A stretch of DNA of 64,000 bases, taken from contig DASO01000014.1 of the NCBI GenBank assembly GCA_002503845.1, positions 62,993 to 126,992 of the forward strand, in the 5' to 3' direction. The notes below the pieces were generated by a model, which made no database searches, had not been told where the DNA came from, and saw nothing but the letters and a program-made list of their open reading frames with translations. Below, piece after piece: positions 1-8,454 of the stretch; the stretch's first letter is position 1; every line of letters begins with the position of its first letter. The stretch is from Euryarchaeota archaeon UBA24. Its GTDB lineage: Archaea; Halobacteriota; Halobacteria; Halobacteriales; Hikarchaeaceae. The translations under genes and the position numbers were made by a program.

Positions 1-380
1 AGTTTCAAGGCCGTTCGAAGAGAAAACGAACAGGTGGACGGTTGAGTTCTTTCCGGAAAAAGAGAAAATCAGAACTTGGTCGGCTGCCGGCAAATACCAA
101 TATTGGAGAGACGCGGAGACAAATATTCAATTCGAGGAGTAAATCACAAAAAGTTAGGGCATTGTCGGTTGACAAGGTCACCGTCTCGGATGGGGAAAAA
201 TCAATGACAGCTACCATAGAGAATGTAGTTTCGAATGCAGCTAATTTGAATTACGTCCGTCGGAATGTGATTACAAAGGGTGCAATAATAGATACCAGTG
301 AAGGAAGAGCCAGGGTAACATCTAGACCCGGACAGACCGGGCAGGTGAATGCTGTTTTAGTCGGTAAAGACGAAGTATAA
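1..380 (+). CDS. rps8e: 30S ribosomal protein eS8 (5' end outside window)
   Basis: Structural protein of the archaeal small ribosomal subunit. The open frame runs from base 3 and begins FQGRSKRKRTGGR, the conserved eS8 N-terminus, so only one or two residues, including the start codon, lie before the window. The two edge bases would fit a Lys codon after Met. About 125 residues are visible, the usual archaeal length. The basic stretch SSFRKKRKSELGRLPA and the C-terminal SRPGQTGQVNAVLV are typical of the family. A TTG at 42 lies inside the conserved region and is not the start. It is followed 39 bases later by map on the same strand. Confidence 0.95.
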   Translation, partial: FQGRSKRKRTGGRLSSFRKKRKSELGRLPANTNIGETRRQIFNSRSKSQKVRALSVDKVTVSDGEKSMTATIENVVSNAANLNYVRRNVITKGAIIDTSEGRARVTSRPGQTGQVNAVLVGKDEV

Positions 381-419
381 GTCTGCAGGAAATAATGAAA
401 AATATATAGGAAGTGGGTT

Positions 420-1310
420 GTGGAAGAAGTAGATCTTAAATCTGAAAAATACGAGAAACATCGCGCTGCGGGGAAAATTCTTGCGGAGACACTTTCGGAA
501 TCGGTGAAGAGAATTGAAGTGGGTGTGACTCATTTGGAAGTGGCAGAGTTTGCAGAAAATAGAATTCGGGAATTGGGAGGAGAACCAGCATTTCCAGTAA
601 ATATAAGTATAAATGAAGAAGCTTCTCACTCGACACCGGGTATGGATGAAAAAACCAAATTCGGGGAGGAAATGATCTGCTTGGATATAGGAGTTCATGT
701 TGATGGATGGATCGCAGATGCTGCCAAAACTGTGGATCTATCGGGGAATCCAAAACTTGTGGAGGCTGCAGAGGAAGCACTAAAAGCTGCGTTAGATTTG
801 ATAGAGCCCGGTGTGAATGTTGGAAAAATAGGAGAAGTAATAGAATCAAAAATTGATAGAATGGGATATAATTCGATAATCAACCTTTCAGGCCATGGTG
901 TGGGCGAGTACGATGCGCATATAGGACCAAACATTCCTAACTGTGCTATTGAAACGGGAGTGGAATTGGAAATTGGAGATGTCGTGGCGATTGAACCTTT
1001 TGCTACAGAAGGAGGAGGAAAAGTAACAGAAGGTGGTAAAGAAGAGATATTTTCTTTAATTCAAAAGCGCTCGGTCAGGGGAAGAAGATCAAGAGAACTC
1101 GTTGCATTGATTGAAGATAGATATAAGACGCTTCCTTTTGCTGCGAGATGGGTGGAAGAATCACAAGGGAAAATTGCTTTACAGAGATTAAAAATGGCAA
1201 GAATTATTAGAGGTTATCCGGTTTTGAGGGAGCAAAAAAACAAACTAGTGAGTCAAGCGGAGCACACGGTGATTGTGACAAAGAATGGGTGCGAGATAAC
1301 AACAGAATAG
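420..1310 (+). CDS. map: methionine aminopeptidase, type II
   Basis: Removes the initiator methionine from nascent proteins in the cytoplasm and is a dinuclear metal enzyme. The 296 residues match the archaeal type II (MetAP2-like) family. Metal ligands can be placed by motif: D89 (LDIGVH), D100 (IADAA), H159 (SGHGVG), E192 (IEPFAT) and E281 (AEHTV). H70 in ASHSTP matches the substrate-binding His. The roughly 60-residue insert after E192 is the type II helical subdomain. The start is GTG at 420, followed directly by the conserved N-terminus. An AT-rich stretch at about 394-410 could be a TATA box for a nearly leaderless mRNA. Confidence 0.95.
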   Translation: MEEVDLKSEKYEKHRAAGKILAETLSESVKRIEVGVTHLEVAEFAENRIRELGGEPAFPVNISINEEASHSTPGMDEKTKFGEEMICLDIGVHVDGWIADAAKTVDLSGNPKLVEAAEEALKAALDLIEPGVNVGKIGEVIESKIDRMGYNSIINLSGHGVGEYDAHIGPNIPNCAIETGVELEIGDVVAIEPFATEGGGKVTEGGKEEIFSLIQKRSVRGRRSRELVALIEDRYKTLPFAARWVEESQGKIALQRLKMARIIRGYPVLREQKNKLVSQAEHTVIVTKNGCEITTE

Positions 1311-1356
1311 AAAAGAGGAGAGATAGACTAAAGCTTTCTCTGATATACTGCCATTC

Positions 1357-1899
1357 ATGGACCAAATCTTTACCCCGTGGAGAATGGAGTGGGTTTCTAG
1401 ACAGGATTGGAAAGAAATTTCTGATGGATGTGTATTTTGCGAAATATACAAAAAAGGGAAAGATAGGGAATTTGGAGTAATTGCTGAAGATGAATATACG
1501 TATGTTGTTTTGAATAATTATCCATATAATCCAGGGCATGTGATGGTGATTCCCAAGGAACATGTAGGATCTCCAACAGAACTGAATGAAGAGATGTTAG
1601 TTTCCCATTCCCGGCTAAAAGTGAGAGCATTAAAAGCGTTAGAAACTGCATTTAGTCCGCAAGGATTCAATACAGGTTTAAATTTGGGAAAGGGAAGCGG
1701 GGGTTCGATTAATGAGCATATGCATACTCATATTGTTCCAAGGTGGGAGGGGGATACTAATTTTATGCCGATTTTAAGTGATACTAAAATCGTCGTAGAA
1801 GGTATGCTAGAAACATATCGAAAACTGCACGCCGCATTTGCGAAGCAAGAGGGAGTCGAAAATAAAGGGGAAGAAAAATCAATTTGGGTTAGTGAATAG
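1357..1899 (+). CDS. HIT family nucleotide-binding protein
   Basis: Histidine-triad protein of the Fhit/Ap4A-hydrolase-like branch, probably hydrolysing or transferring adenylyl groups from dinucleotides; the substrate cannot be read from sequence. The triad is H121-x-H123-x-H125 in INEHMHTHIVPRW. NNYPYNPGHVMVIPKEHV (53-70) forms the preceding strand pair with its conserved NxxPxxPGH motif. C25 and C28 (CVFC) fit a zinc pair seen in many HIT proteins. The C-terminal WEGDTNFMPILSDTKIV is characteristic of archaeal members. It starts at ATG 1357, 46 bases after map, so co-transcription is possible. Confidence 0.88.
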   Translation: MDQIFTPWRMEWVSRQDWKEISDGCVFCEIYKKGKDREFGVIAEDEYTYVVLNNYPYNPGHVMVIPKEHVGSPTELNEEMLVSHSRLKVRALKALETAFSPQGFNTGLNLGKGSGGSINEHMHTHIVPRWEGDTNFMPILSDTKIVVEGMLETYRKLHAAFAKQEGVENKGEEKSIWVSE

Positions 1900-1976
1900 G
1901 TTGGAATTTTTTGCAAAGAGCCAAGTGAGGTTCATGCTGGGTCTTTATGTCTGAGGAGAGGCTAGATTGTTATTAA

Positions 1977-1984
1977 GAGGTGAT
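1977..1984 (+). promoter_or_regulatory. ribosome binding site fixing the start of the SDR gene
   Basis: GAGGTGAT complements the 3' end of archaeal 16S rRNA and lies four bases before ATG 1989. A GTG at 1980 in the same frame would sit inside this element, so 1989 is the better start. Confidence 0.6.
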
Positions 1985-1988
1985 ATGC

Positions 1989-2807
1989 ATGAATGATAGT
2001 GTGTTTAAAGAGGAACTATTTGAAGAAAAAAAAGTGTTTATAACAGGGGGTGCAACGGGGATGGGTCTTGGGTTCGCAAGATCTTTTTTAGAACATGGAG
2101 CAGATGTTTTTATAGCATCCAGAAATGCTGAACGATTAGAATTGGCATCGGAAAAATTGAAGGAACTAACAGGAGAATCAATACTGTGGAAGGTCATGGA
2201 TGTCAGAGAAGAATCGAGCGTAGACGGAGCGGTGGATTTTATTGGGGGAGAATGGGGGAATATGGATATATTAGTGAACAATGCCGCGGGGAACTTTTTT
2301 TGTCCGATAGAAGACCTTAGTGAAAATGGGTGGAGAGCTGTTGTAGATATAGTACTAGATGGAACATTTAGAGTTTCCAAAAAATGCTTTCCTTTGTTAA
2401 AGAAAAATGGCGGATCAATTGTAAATATAATTGCTAATTATGCGTGGAATGCGGCGCCGTATGTTGGCCATTCTGGTGCTGCCAAAGCGGGTGTTCTCAA
2501 TTTGACAAGGACACTAGCACTTGAATGGGCAAAGTACGACATAAGAGTGAATGCCATGTGTCCAGGAGTGGTATTGACAGAGGGTGTAAGAGATAATTTA
2601 TTGAGAGATGAAGCGATAGTTAATAGATTGGAGAATAGCATCCCTATGGGAGGAATAGCTAGTGTGGAACAAATGGCCCAGCAAGTGCTATACCTATGTT
2701 CTCCTGCGGCAGGGGTGGTCACAGGAGAAGTACTAGTTGCAGATGGTGGACAATCATTGGTGGGGAATATGTTTTACGAGTTGGGAAAACAAATTTATAA
2801 AGAATGA
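1989..2807 (+). CDS. SDR oxidoreductase, 2,4-dienoyl-CoA reductase-like
   Basis: NAD(P)H-dependent short-chain dehydrogenase of 272 residues. The Rossmann nucleotide loop TGGATGMGLG spans 19-28, and NNAAGNF (97-103) is the form typical of dienoyl-CoA reductases. The usual YxxxK Tyr is replaced by Ser (S162, K166). A Tyr lies 15 residues before the Lys (Y151). The same Y-x10-S-x3-K arrangement forms the active site of human DECR1 (Y199, S210, K214), so a role in reducing 2,4-dienoyl-CoA or a similar enoyl thioester is the best inference. It stands alone, 89 bases after the HIT gene and convergent with the methylthiotransferase gene. Substrate is unproven, and no other beta-oxidation gene is in the window. 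Confidence 0.82.
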   Translation: MNDSVFKEELFEEKKVFITGGATGMGLGFARSFLEHGADVFIASRNAERLELASEKLKELTGESILWKVMDVREESSVDGAVDFIGGEWGNMDILVNNAAGNFFCPIEDLSENGWRAVVDIVLDGTFRVSKKCFPLLKKNGGSIVNIIANYAWNAAPYVGHSGAAKAGVLNLTRTLALEWAKYDIRVNAMCPGVVLTEGVRDNLLRDEAIVNRLENSIPMGGIASVEQMAQQVLYLCSPAAGVVTGEVLVADGGQSLVGNMFYELGKQIYKE

Positions 2808-2814
2808 AAATGAA

Positions 2815-4065
2815 CTACACGGGTTCGGCGAACGCATAAACGTGTTCAGAAGAAACTATCTGCGACGGTATGAACGTTCCAGGGGTAATTCCATAATCTT
2901 CAAAATCCTTTATGATTACCTGGCGATATGCCTCATCCCTACACTTCATAGAGCCATTGGTTCCGGGCTCAACTGCAAGAAGAGTGTGGCGAGTTCCAAT
3001 CATAGATCGGTATGCCTGGGAGGTTATTTCGAGTTTAAGTTGTGTCATCTCAGATGAACGTTGTTTTTTAAGAGTTCCCCCAAGACCTTTTAATTTTGCC
3101 GCATCAGTACCAGGGCGTTTAGAAAATCGTGTTATATTAATTCGTTCGGGCTGAACTTCTCGTATTAGGTTTAGTGATTGTTGGTGGTCTTCGGTTGTTT
3201 CGGTGGGGAATCCAACGATGAAATCAGTTGCTAGAGTCCAGTGATCTAGGTGTCGATTGAAAATAGATACAATGTCTTTAAATTCGTTTACCTGATGTTG
3301 ACGCCGCATGTGACCTAAAACGGTATTAGATCCGGATTGTACAGGTGCATGGATAAAATCATAGAGCTTTTCGTGTTTAGAGAATACGTTGGCAAGGGAT
3401 TCGCAGATTCCGTGGACTCCTTTTGGATTTGCCATTCCCAATCGGACACGAAAATCACCAGGGAGTTCGCAGATTTCGTCGAGTAATTGATCCAACAAAC
3501 GCTCGCCAAGATCCCATCCATATACGCCGGTGTCCTGCCCAGTAACGCGGATTTCTTTTGCCCCTGCTTTTATTAGATTCTGAGCTTTGGAAATATTTTC
3601 TTCTATTGAAGGCGATTCTATCTTCCCTGTTGCTTTTTTCGTAATGCAATAAGAACAATCAGACATGCATCCGCGGGCGATGGGTAAGATTCCAATGACA
3701 CCATCTATGATGGGGAGCGTGTCTCGTGTAGTTGTGGGGCATTCCCCATTTCCAACTGCCATAGGCACTTCGTCCCATCCACACACGCGAGCATTTATTC
3801 CAGATTCGTTGATGAGGTCGGGCTGTGCAAGTGCTAGGCATCCAGTAATGATCAGATCGGATACTAGAGGTTCTAATTCCCTTGCTCTAGACAGCATTGT
3901 TTGTTCGGTCTTTTCTATGACAGTGCAAGTGTTTAGAATTGCTACATCTGCGTATTCGGGGTTTTCGACTTTATGATGTCCTGCGTCACGAAGGAGCTGT
4001 TCAATTAGTTTGCTCTCCCCTTGGTTGGCGGTGCACCCATAAGTTTCGATGTGATACAAGGCCAT
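2815..4065 (-). CDS. tRNA t6A37 methylthiotransferase (MiaB/CDKAL1 family)
   Basis: Radical-SAM enzyme that adds a methylthio group to t6A at tRNA position 37. The UPF0004 domain carries the auxiliary-cluster cysteines C11, C47 and C76. The radical-SAM motif CMSDCSYC supplies C133, C137 and C140. A TRAM domain occupies about residues 355-416. I start at ATG 4065 (MALYHIETYGC), the conserved family N-terminus. The frame stays open to 4239, but that extension has no family similarity and overlaps the divergent DUF63 gene. The product is 416 residues, the normal length. The e-MtaB/CDKAL1 assignment rests on archaeal origin and the GCTANQGE opening. Confidence 0.92.
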   Translation of the reverse strand: MALYHIETYGCTANQGESKLIEQLLRDAGHHKVENPEYADVAILNTCTVIEKTEQTMLSRARELEPLVSDLIITGCLALAQPDLINESGINARVCGWDEVPMAVGNGECPTTTRDTLPIIDGVIGILPIARGCMSDCSYCITKKATGKIESPSIEENISKAQNLIKAGAKEIRVTGQDTGVYGWDLGERLLDQLLDEICELPGDFRVRLGMANPKGVHGICESLANVFSKHEKLYDFIHAPVQSGSNTVLGHMRRQHQVNEFKDIVSIFNRHLDHWTLATDFIVGFPTETTEDHQQSLNLIREVQPERINITRFSKRPGTDAAKLKGLGGTLKKQRSSEMTQLKLEITSQAYRSMIGTRHTLLAVEPGTNGSMKCRDEAYRQVIIKDFEDYGITPGTFIPSQIVSSEHVYAFAEPV

Positions 4066-4154
4066 TGTAATTAGATGTATTATCAGGGGGGACAAAAACA
4101 CGACGGTATTCTCATAGTCGTAATGGCTTTGGGGTATCCGAAATAATAACGGGT

Positions 4155-4973
4155 ATGGTATATATCCTTCCTTCAGATTTTGGAATTCCCTCGATCCCAT
4201 ATCTGATTGGGATCTTAATTTGTGCAGGAACAATTGCAATGGTTCTTTGGAAATATGAGATAAGAATCGATGAGGATCTCATTGTATCTTTGATCCCATG
4301 GATGGCATTTGGCGCGAGTTTGAGAGTCGTAGAAGTAGTAGGAGCAGGAGGAGATAGCAGACGCATTATTTCGTTCCTACTGGGGAACCCAACGGTATAC
4401 ATCACTACTTTTGTCATATTGGGCTGTGTCTGGTCGATGATTTTGCTCTTTAAAAAGGATCAAATTGCAGAAAAAATTCTGACTGTGAGTGGATTGATTG
4501 GGTTTGGCACTACGATGGTGGTTTTATCCAGAGAGGGATGGTCCAATCCAGCATGGTCGGTCGCAGGGTTAGTGGTTGCGTTGGTTGTTTCTATTTTGGT
4601 GTGGGAGGCGATAAAAAGAAAAAGTGCAGAGGTTCCAAAGGTGTTGGGAAGCACTGGTTTACTAGTTATCTTGGGACAGACTCTAGATGGGATATCTACG
4701 GCAATTGGGATTGACATATTGAATTTTAGGGAGCAGACCCCAATTTCCCAAATGATATTAGACATTGGTGCATCACTCCCCACTGTGAATATTATTGGCG
4801 TGAGTTGGTTGTTTGTATGTGTTAAGATCGTATTGGCGATTGCCCTAGTTTTTCTGTTTGTGGATTATACAAAAGAAAAGCCTTTGTATGCAAGAATTTT
4901 GTTAATAGTGATGATTGCAATTGGTATGGGTCCGGGAATGCATAACCTGATATTATATTCAGTAGGAGGATAG
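4155..4973 (+). CDS. DUF63 family membrane protein
   Basis: Multi-pass membrane protein of 272 residues with about seven hydrophobic segments, belonging to the archaeal DUF63 family of unknown function. Visible family features are the GQTLDGISTAIGID segment, where polar residues sit within a helix, and the C-terminal GPGMHNLILYSVGG. The buried acidic and His residues hint at an enzymatic or binding role inside the membrane, but nothing more can be said. It starts at ATG 4155, divergent from the methylthiotransferase gene (89-base gap). It is followed after 10 bases by uridine phosphorylase, suggesting co-transcription. Confidence 0.85.
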   Translation: MVYILPSDFGIPSIPYLIGILICAGTIAMVLWKYEIRIDEDLIVSLIPWMAFGASLRVVEVVGAGGDSRRIISFLLGNPTVYITTFVILGCVWSMILLFKKDQIAEKILTVSGLIGFGTTMVVLSREGWSNPAWSVAGLVVALVVSILVWEAIKRKSAEVPKVLGSTGLLVILGQTLDGISTAIGIDILNFREQTPISQMILDIGASLPTVNIIGVSWLFVCVKIVLAIALVFLFVDYTKEKPLYARILLIVMIAIGMGPGMHNLILYSVGG

Positions 4974-4983
4974 AAATAAGAAT

Positions 4984-5709
4984 ATGGGAAAACAGCCACA
5001 CTTGCTCGTAGGAGAGGGGGAGTTGAATGAAATTGCATTATTACCAGGGGATCCTAATCGAGTGGGGATGATTGCAGCATTGGCGGATGAATATGAAGTT
5101 ATTTCTGAGAATCGAGAATACAAAATTTGCAATATAGATTATAAAGGAAAGGGTTTAACCGTTTGTTCCACAGGGATTGGTTGTCCATCTGCCGCGATAG
5201 CCGTTGAAGAACTTTGTAAGGTTGGGGTGAAGAAAATAATCAGAGTAGGAACAACAGGTGCACTTCAAAGGGAGATTAAAACGGGGGAATTTATCATAGT
5301 TACAGGGGCTGCTAAAGAAGAAGGAACGACAAAAAGATATGAATCAGAAGTATACCCAGCAGTTTCGGATTATCAGGTTGTTTCTGCTTTGGTGAATGTG
5401 GCAAAACAACAGGATCATAAATTCCATATAGGTGCCATAGTAACCAATGATGCATATTATGCAGAGACGGAGGAGTATGTGAAAATATGGGAGAATGCGG
5501 GATTGCTATCTATTGAGATGGAGACTTCAGTTATTTTGACTCTTGCCAGGAGATTGGGAATAGAAGCAGGTTCCATACTCACAGTGGACGGAAATTTAGT
5601 AGAAGGATCTAAAAAGGGTGAAACAGAGGGAGGGGAATTTCCGAAAAAAATACGAGATCGTATTCAAGAAATGGGCCAGATAGCATTGGATGCGAGTTTA
5701 TTACTTTAG
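4984..5709 (+). CDS. udp: uridine phosphorylase-type nucleoside phosphorylase
   Basis: Cleaves nucleosides with phosphate to free base and ribose 1-phosphate (pyrimidine or purine salvage). It is a 241-residue member of the PNP/UDP family. LLPGDPNR (19-26) contributes to phosphate binding, STGIGCPSAAIAVEEL (62-77) and RVGTTGA (87-93) are signatures, and EMETS (178-182) holds the Glu that contacts the ribose. The nearest relatives by motif are archaeal uridine phosphorylases, but purine specificity cannot be excluded. It sits between DUF63 and SAMP1 in a tight three-gene run. Confidence 0.88.
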   Translation: MGKQPHLLVGEGELNEIALLPGDPNRVGMIAALADEYEVISENREYKICNIDYKGKGLTVCSTGIGCPSAAIAVEELCKVGVKKIIRVGTTGALQREIKTGEFIIVTGAAKEEGTTKRYESEVYPAVSDYQVVSALVNVAKQQDHKFHIGAIVTNDAYYAETEEYVKIWENAGLLSIEMETSVILTLARRLGIEAGSILTVDGNLVEGSKKGETEGGEFPKKIRDRIQEMGQIALDASLLL

Positions 5710-5724
5710 GTAGAGTGAATCATC

Positions 5725-6000
5725 ATGAAATGGAAACTTTTTGCCAATTTTGCAGAGATTGCAGGGGAGAGAGAAATTGAGATAAGAATGGAGAGTGTGG
5801 TCACAATTGAGGATGCGCTGGAGGATCTGTTCGATCAAATACCAAAGTTAAGAGAATTGGTGATGAATGAGCAAGGGGGAGTATTGAATCATGTTCAAGT
5901 GCTGTGTAATGGTGAAGAGATGAGAGGAGAAAAATTTTCACAAATGGCATTGGGAAATGATGATGAACTAGCAATTATTCCCCCTATGAGCGGGGGATAA
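5725..6000 (+). CDS. samp1: small archaeal ubiquitin-like modifier SAMP1 / MoaD family
   Basis: A 91-residue beta-grasp protein ending in the diglycine IIPPMSGG. It is adenylated by an E1-like enzyme and then either attached to protein lysines or thiocarboxylated as the sulfur carrier for molybdopterin synthase. The opening MKWKLFANFAEIAGERE and the closing SGG match haloarchaeal SAMP1 closely. No E1 (UbaA) is in the window. Its potential molybdopterin partner MoaE is encoded at 50955-51746. It is 15 bases downstream of udp, and convergent with gatD seven bases further on. Confidence 0.9.
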   Translation: MKWKLFANFAEIAGEREIEIRMESVVTIEDALEDLFDQIPKLRELVMNEQGGVLNHVQVLCNGEEMRGEKFSQMALGNDDELAIIPPMSGG

Positions 6001-6007
6001 TAAATAA

Positions 6008-7255
6008 TTAATCCCAAGGTCGAGAGGGTTCTGTAATTTCTCCTGCTAGAGAAATCTGCATTGACTTGGATGGGTCGTCTGTATTGGCAAGTGCCCACAT
6101 TAATTTTACTTTTGCAGTTCCAGGGAGCATATCCCCGCCTTCAATTACACCAATGTCCAGCAAATCCCTACCTGTGTCGTAGACACGAGAGCAGACGCGG
6201 CCTTCGATGCACTGGCTTGTCATGACAACATGAGTTCCATTTTTAATAAGGGAAGAGAGGTGAGGGATGAAATCTGTGTGAATGTGGCCTAAGCCAGTTC
6301 CTTCGATTACTATACCAGACTTCTCTGAACAGGCGTCGAGTAGTTTGGAATCCATTCCGGGAGTATATTTGATCAATTCAACATTGAAATCTAGATCGGG
6401 TTTTAGAGAAGATTTTAATTCTCCACGTTTATGGTGATCCCTCCGGTAAGTAACGCTGCGAGTATCATAATTGACTTCCCCGAGAGGTAGATTTCCTATT
6501 GTTGCAAAGGCACTTCGCTTCGAAGTGTGATTTTTTCTTGCCCTAGTTGCTTGGTGGAGAGAGCAATGGTTATCGGAGTCGTTTGAGTGCATGCAAATTA
6601 AAACTTCAGCACAGGTAGATTTTGCGGCTTCGACCGCGCAAATTACATTGACTAGGTTATCACTAGATGGCCGGTCAGAAGATCGTTGGCTTCCTGTGAA
6701 AATTATGGGTACGGGAGTGCAAATCATAAAAGAAATCGCAGCTGCCGTGTATTGCATTGTGTCAGTACCATGCATGACTATGATACCGTCGACCCCTGCT
6801 TCTATTTCTTCAAATATTGCTTTTGCGAGATCCTGCCAAATTGATGGTGTCATATTCTCTGACAAAATATTAGCGACAATTTTTCCACGATAGTTGGCGA
6901 GACCAGATAGATCGGGTATAGATCGCAGTATATCAGTTACATCGAACTGAGAAGTTACAGCCCCGGTTCGGTAGTCGATAGTGGATGCGATCGTTCCTCC
7001 TGTGGTGATTAGAGAGATGGTAGGAAGGTTCTTATCGAATATGATATTTGAGACATCATCGGACTTATTTTCAGGGGGAGAAAATTGGGCAGAGTTTGGG
7101 CTGATAATTTCTACAGATGCCCCTTTAGAAGAGACCCCAACATTGTAACCTCCAGATAGTTTTAGGATTAGATATTGATCGTTTGTGGAAGGTAATAAGA
7201 TTCCTTCATACGAAGAACCATTTTGGGAAACGCGGACGTGATCTCCGGGATTCAT
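6008..7255 (-). CDS. gatD: Glu-tRNA(Gln) amidotransferase subunit D
   Basis: Asparaginase-like subunit that releases ammonia for the archaeal GatDE enzyme, which converts Glu-tRNA(Gln) to Gln-tRNA(Gln). An N-terminal beta-barrel domain (about 1-55) is followed by an L-asparaginase type I fold. Catalytic residues by motif are T88 in TTGGTIA, T164 and D165 in HGTDTM, and K241 in RARKNHTSKR. I use ATG 7255 (MNPGDHVRVSQNG), the conserved start, rather than the TTG six codons earlier. The product is 415 residues. Its partner gatE is not in the window. It is divergent from the first amidohydrolase (137 bases between). Confidence 0.94.
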   Translation of the reverse strand: MNPGDHVRVSQNGSSYEGILLPSTNDQYLILKLSGGYNVGVSSKGASVEIISPNSAQFSPPENKSDDVSNIIFDKNLPTISLITTGGTIASTIDYRTGAVTSQFDVTDILRSIPDLSGLANYRGKIVANILSENMTPSIWQDLAKAIFEEIEAGVDGIIVMHGTDTMQYTAAAISFMICTPVPIIFTGSQRSSDRPSSDNLVNVICAVEAAKSTCAEVLICMHSNDSDNHCSLHQATRARKNHTSKRSAFATIGNLPLGEVNYDTRSVTYRRDHHKRGELKSSLKPDLDFNVELIKYTPGMDSKLLDACSEKSGIVIEGTGLGHIHTDFIPHLSSLIKNGTHVVMTSQCIEGRVCSRVYDTGRDLLDIGVIEGGDMLPGTAKVKLMWALANTDDPSKSMQISLAGEITEPSRPWD

Positions 7256-7392
7256 TTTTGATAAAGTCTCCAATCCATCAGATTATGTGGTAGTAATATA
7301 CCTGAATCTTGAAAAGGATGTCTGATTAGTGTTATTATTGTGGAACATAAAGGAGTGGGACGGTTTTTATGTGAGCAATCGCTAATGCAGGT

Positions 7393-8454
7393 ATGACTAA
7401 TCATTACATTGTAGATAGTGATGCGCACTATTTGGAATCTTTACCAGAGCTAGCAGAGTATATTCCAGATAACAATCCGTTTAAACAGAGATTCAAGCGC
7501 TCTCCGGGCAAGATGTTTCCTTCATCAGGGTACCCAGATCACTACATGTATGGGAGGATACAACGTGATGAAGTAGGATATCTCAAGGGGCAGATGGTAC
7601 CGGAAGATATTCCAACTGCAATGGAAATTGTTGGGGCAGATGCCATAGTTGTGATTACACAAAAAATGCTTGCTTTTGCACGTCTTGGTGGGGATGATGA
7701 AAGGCCAGAACTAATCTCCAATGCGTATGCAGATTATATGCTAGATCGGGTTGTGGATCCGAAGGAAGGAATATATGCATTGTTAGTGTTGCCATATCAA
7801 GATCCAGAGCGGGCTGTCGAGCTAATTGATAGATGTGGTAATGAAAAGGGATTTGCAGGGGCTTGTATGATCTGTGGAGGGCCAGAACCTCCATTTGGAA
7901 ATAGAAAATATGATGGAATATATGAAGCCTGTCAAGATGCAAAATTACCACTAGTATTTCATGCAGGTGGCGCGAGTTTGGATTATTTCTATATCAAGGG
8001 TTATGAAAAATTTATAGAAACACATACACTTGGATTTTTATGGAGTAATATGTCCCAATTGGTAAGCATAGTGATTCAAGGGGTGGCAGAAAAATTTCCT
8101 GGTCTCAAAATTGTGTTCCAAGAGTCGGGGATATTATATGTGCCTTCATTGATGGCACGTCTAGATGCAGAATATCTTAAGCGGGCTTCGGAAGCACCGA
8201 TACTAACAAAGAGACCATCAGAGTATATGTCTAAATTTTACTATGGGACGCAACCTCTAGATGAACCAAAAAGTGCAGAATATTTCCAGAAGGCGATAGA
8301 GGAATTAGGTGGGGCGAGTCAATTATTATATTCTTCAGACTATCCACATTGGGATTATGACCCTCCAAGTGCGATTACGAGTATACCTTTTTTAACAGAG
8401 GAGGAAAAAGAACTCATACTAGGAAAAAATGCTCAGAAGGTATTTGGAATATGA
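7393..8454 (+). CDS. amidohydrolase-2 (ACMSD-like) metal-dependent hydrolase, copy A
   Basis: TIM-barrel enzyme of the amidohydrolase_2 family, which includes non-oxidative decarboxylases (ACMSD, gamma-resorcylate decarboxylase) and C-C hydrolases. Likely metal and active-site residues are D10 and H12 (DSDAHYLE), H190 (VFHAGG), E244 (QESG) and D316 (SSDYPH), with YDPP at 322-325. The 353 residues are full length. Its stop overlaps the start of a Rieske protein by four bases (ATGA), so the two are translationally coupled. The same gene pair recurs at 23242-24736. The substrate is unknown; carboxylated aromatic or heterocyclic compounds are typical for the family. Confidence 0.85.
   Translation: MTNHYIVDSDAHYLESLPELAEYIPDNNPFKQRFKRSPGKMFPSSGYPDHYMYGRIQRDEVGYLKGQMVPEDIPTAMEIVGADAIVVITQKMLAFARLGGDDERPELISNAYADYMLDRVVDPKEGIYALLVLPYQDPERAVELIDRCGNEKGFAGACMICGGPEPPFGNRKYDGIYEACQDAKLPLVFHAGGASLDYFYIKGYEKFIETHTLGFLWSNMSQLVSIVIQGVAEKFPGLKIVFQESGILYVPSLMARLDAEYLKRASEAPILTKRPSEYMSKFYYGTQPLDEPKSAEYFQKAIEELGGASQLLYSSDYPHWDYDPPSAITSIPFLTEEEKELILGKNAQKVFGI

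Noticed and set aside
42..380. TTG at 42 as the start of eS8
   Set aside because: Conserved eS8 residues continue in frame upstream to the window edge, so the true start lies outside.
436..849. Long minus-strand frame opposite map
   Set aside because: It is the antisense shadow of map; its translation is low-complexity and matches no family, while map is fully conserved.
4066..4239. Upstream extension of the methylthiotransferase frame
   Set aside because: The family N-terminus starts at ATG 4065, and the extra residues overlap the divergent DUF63 gene and its promoter.
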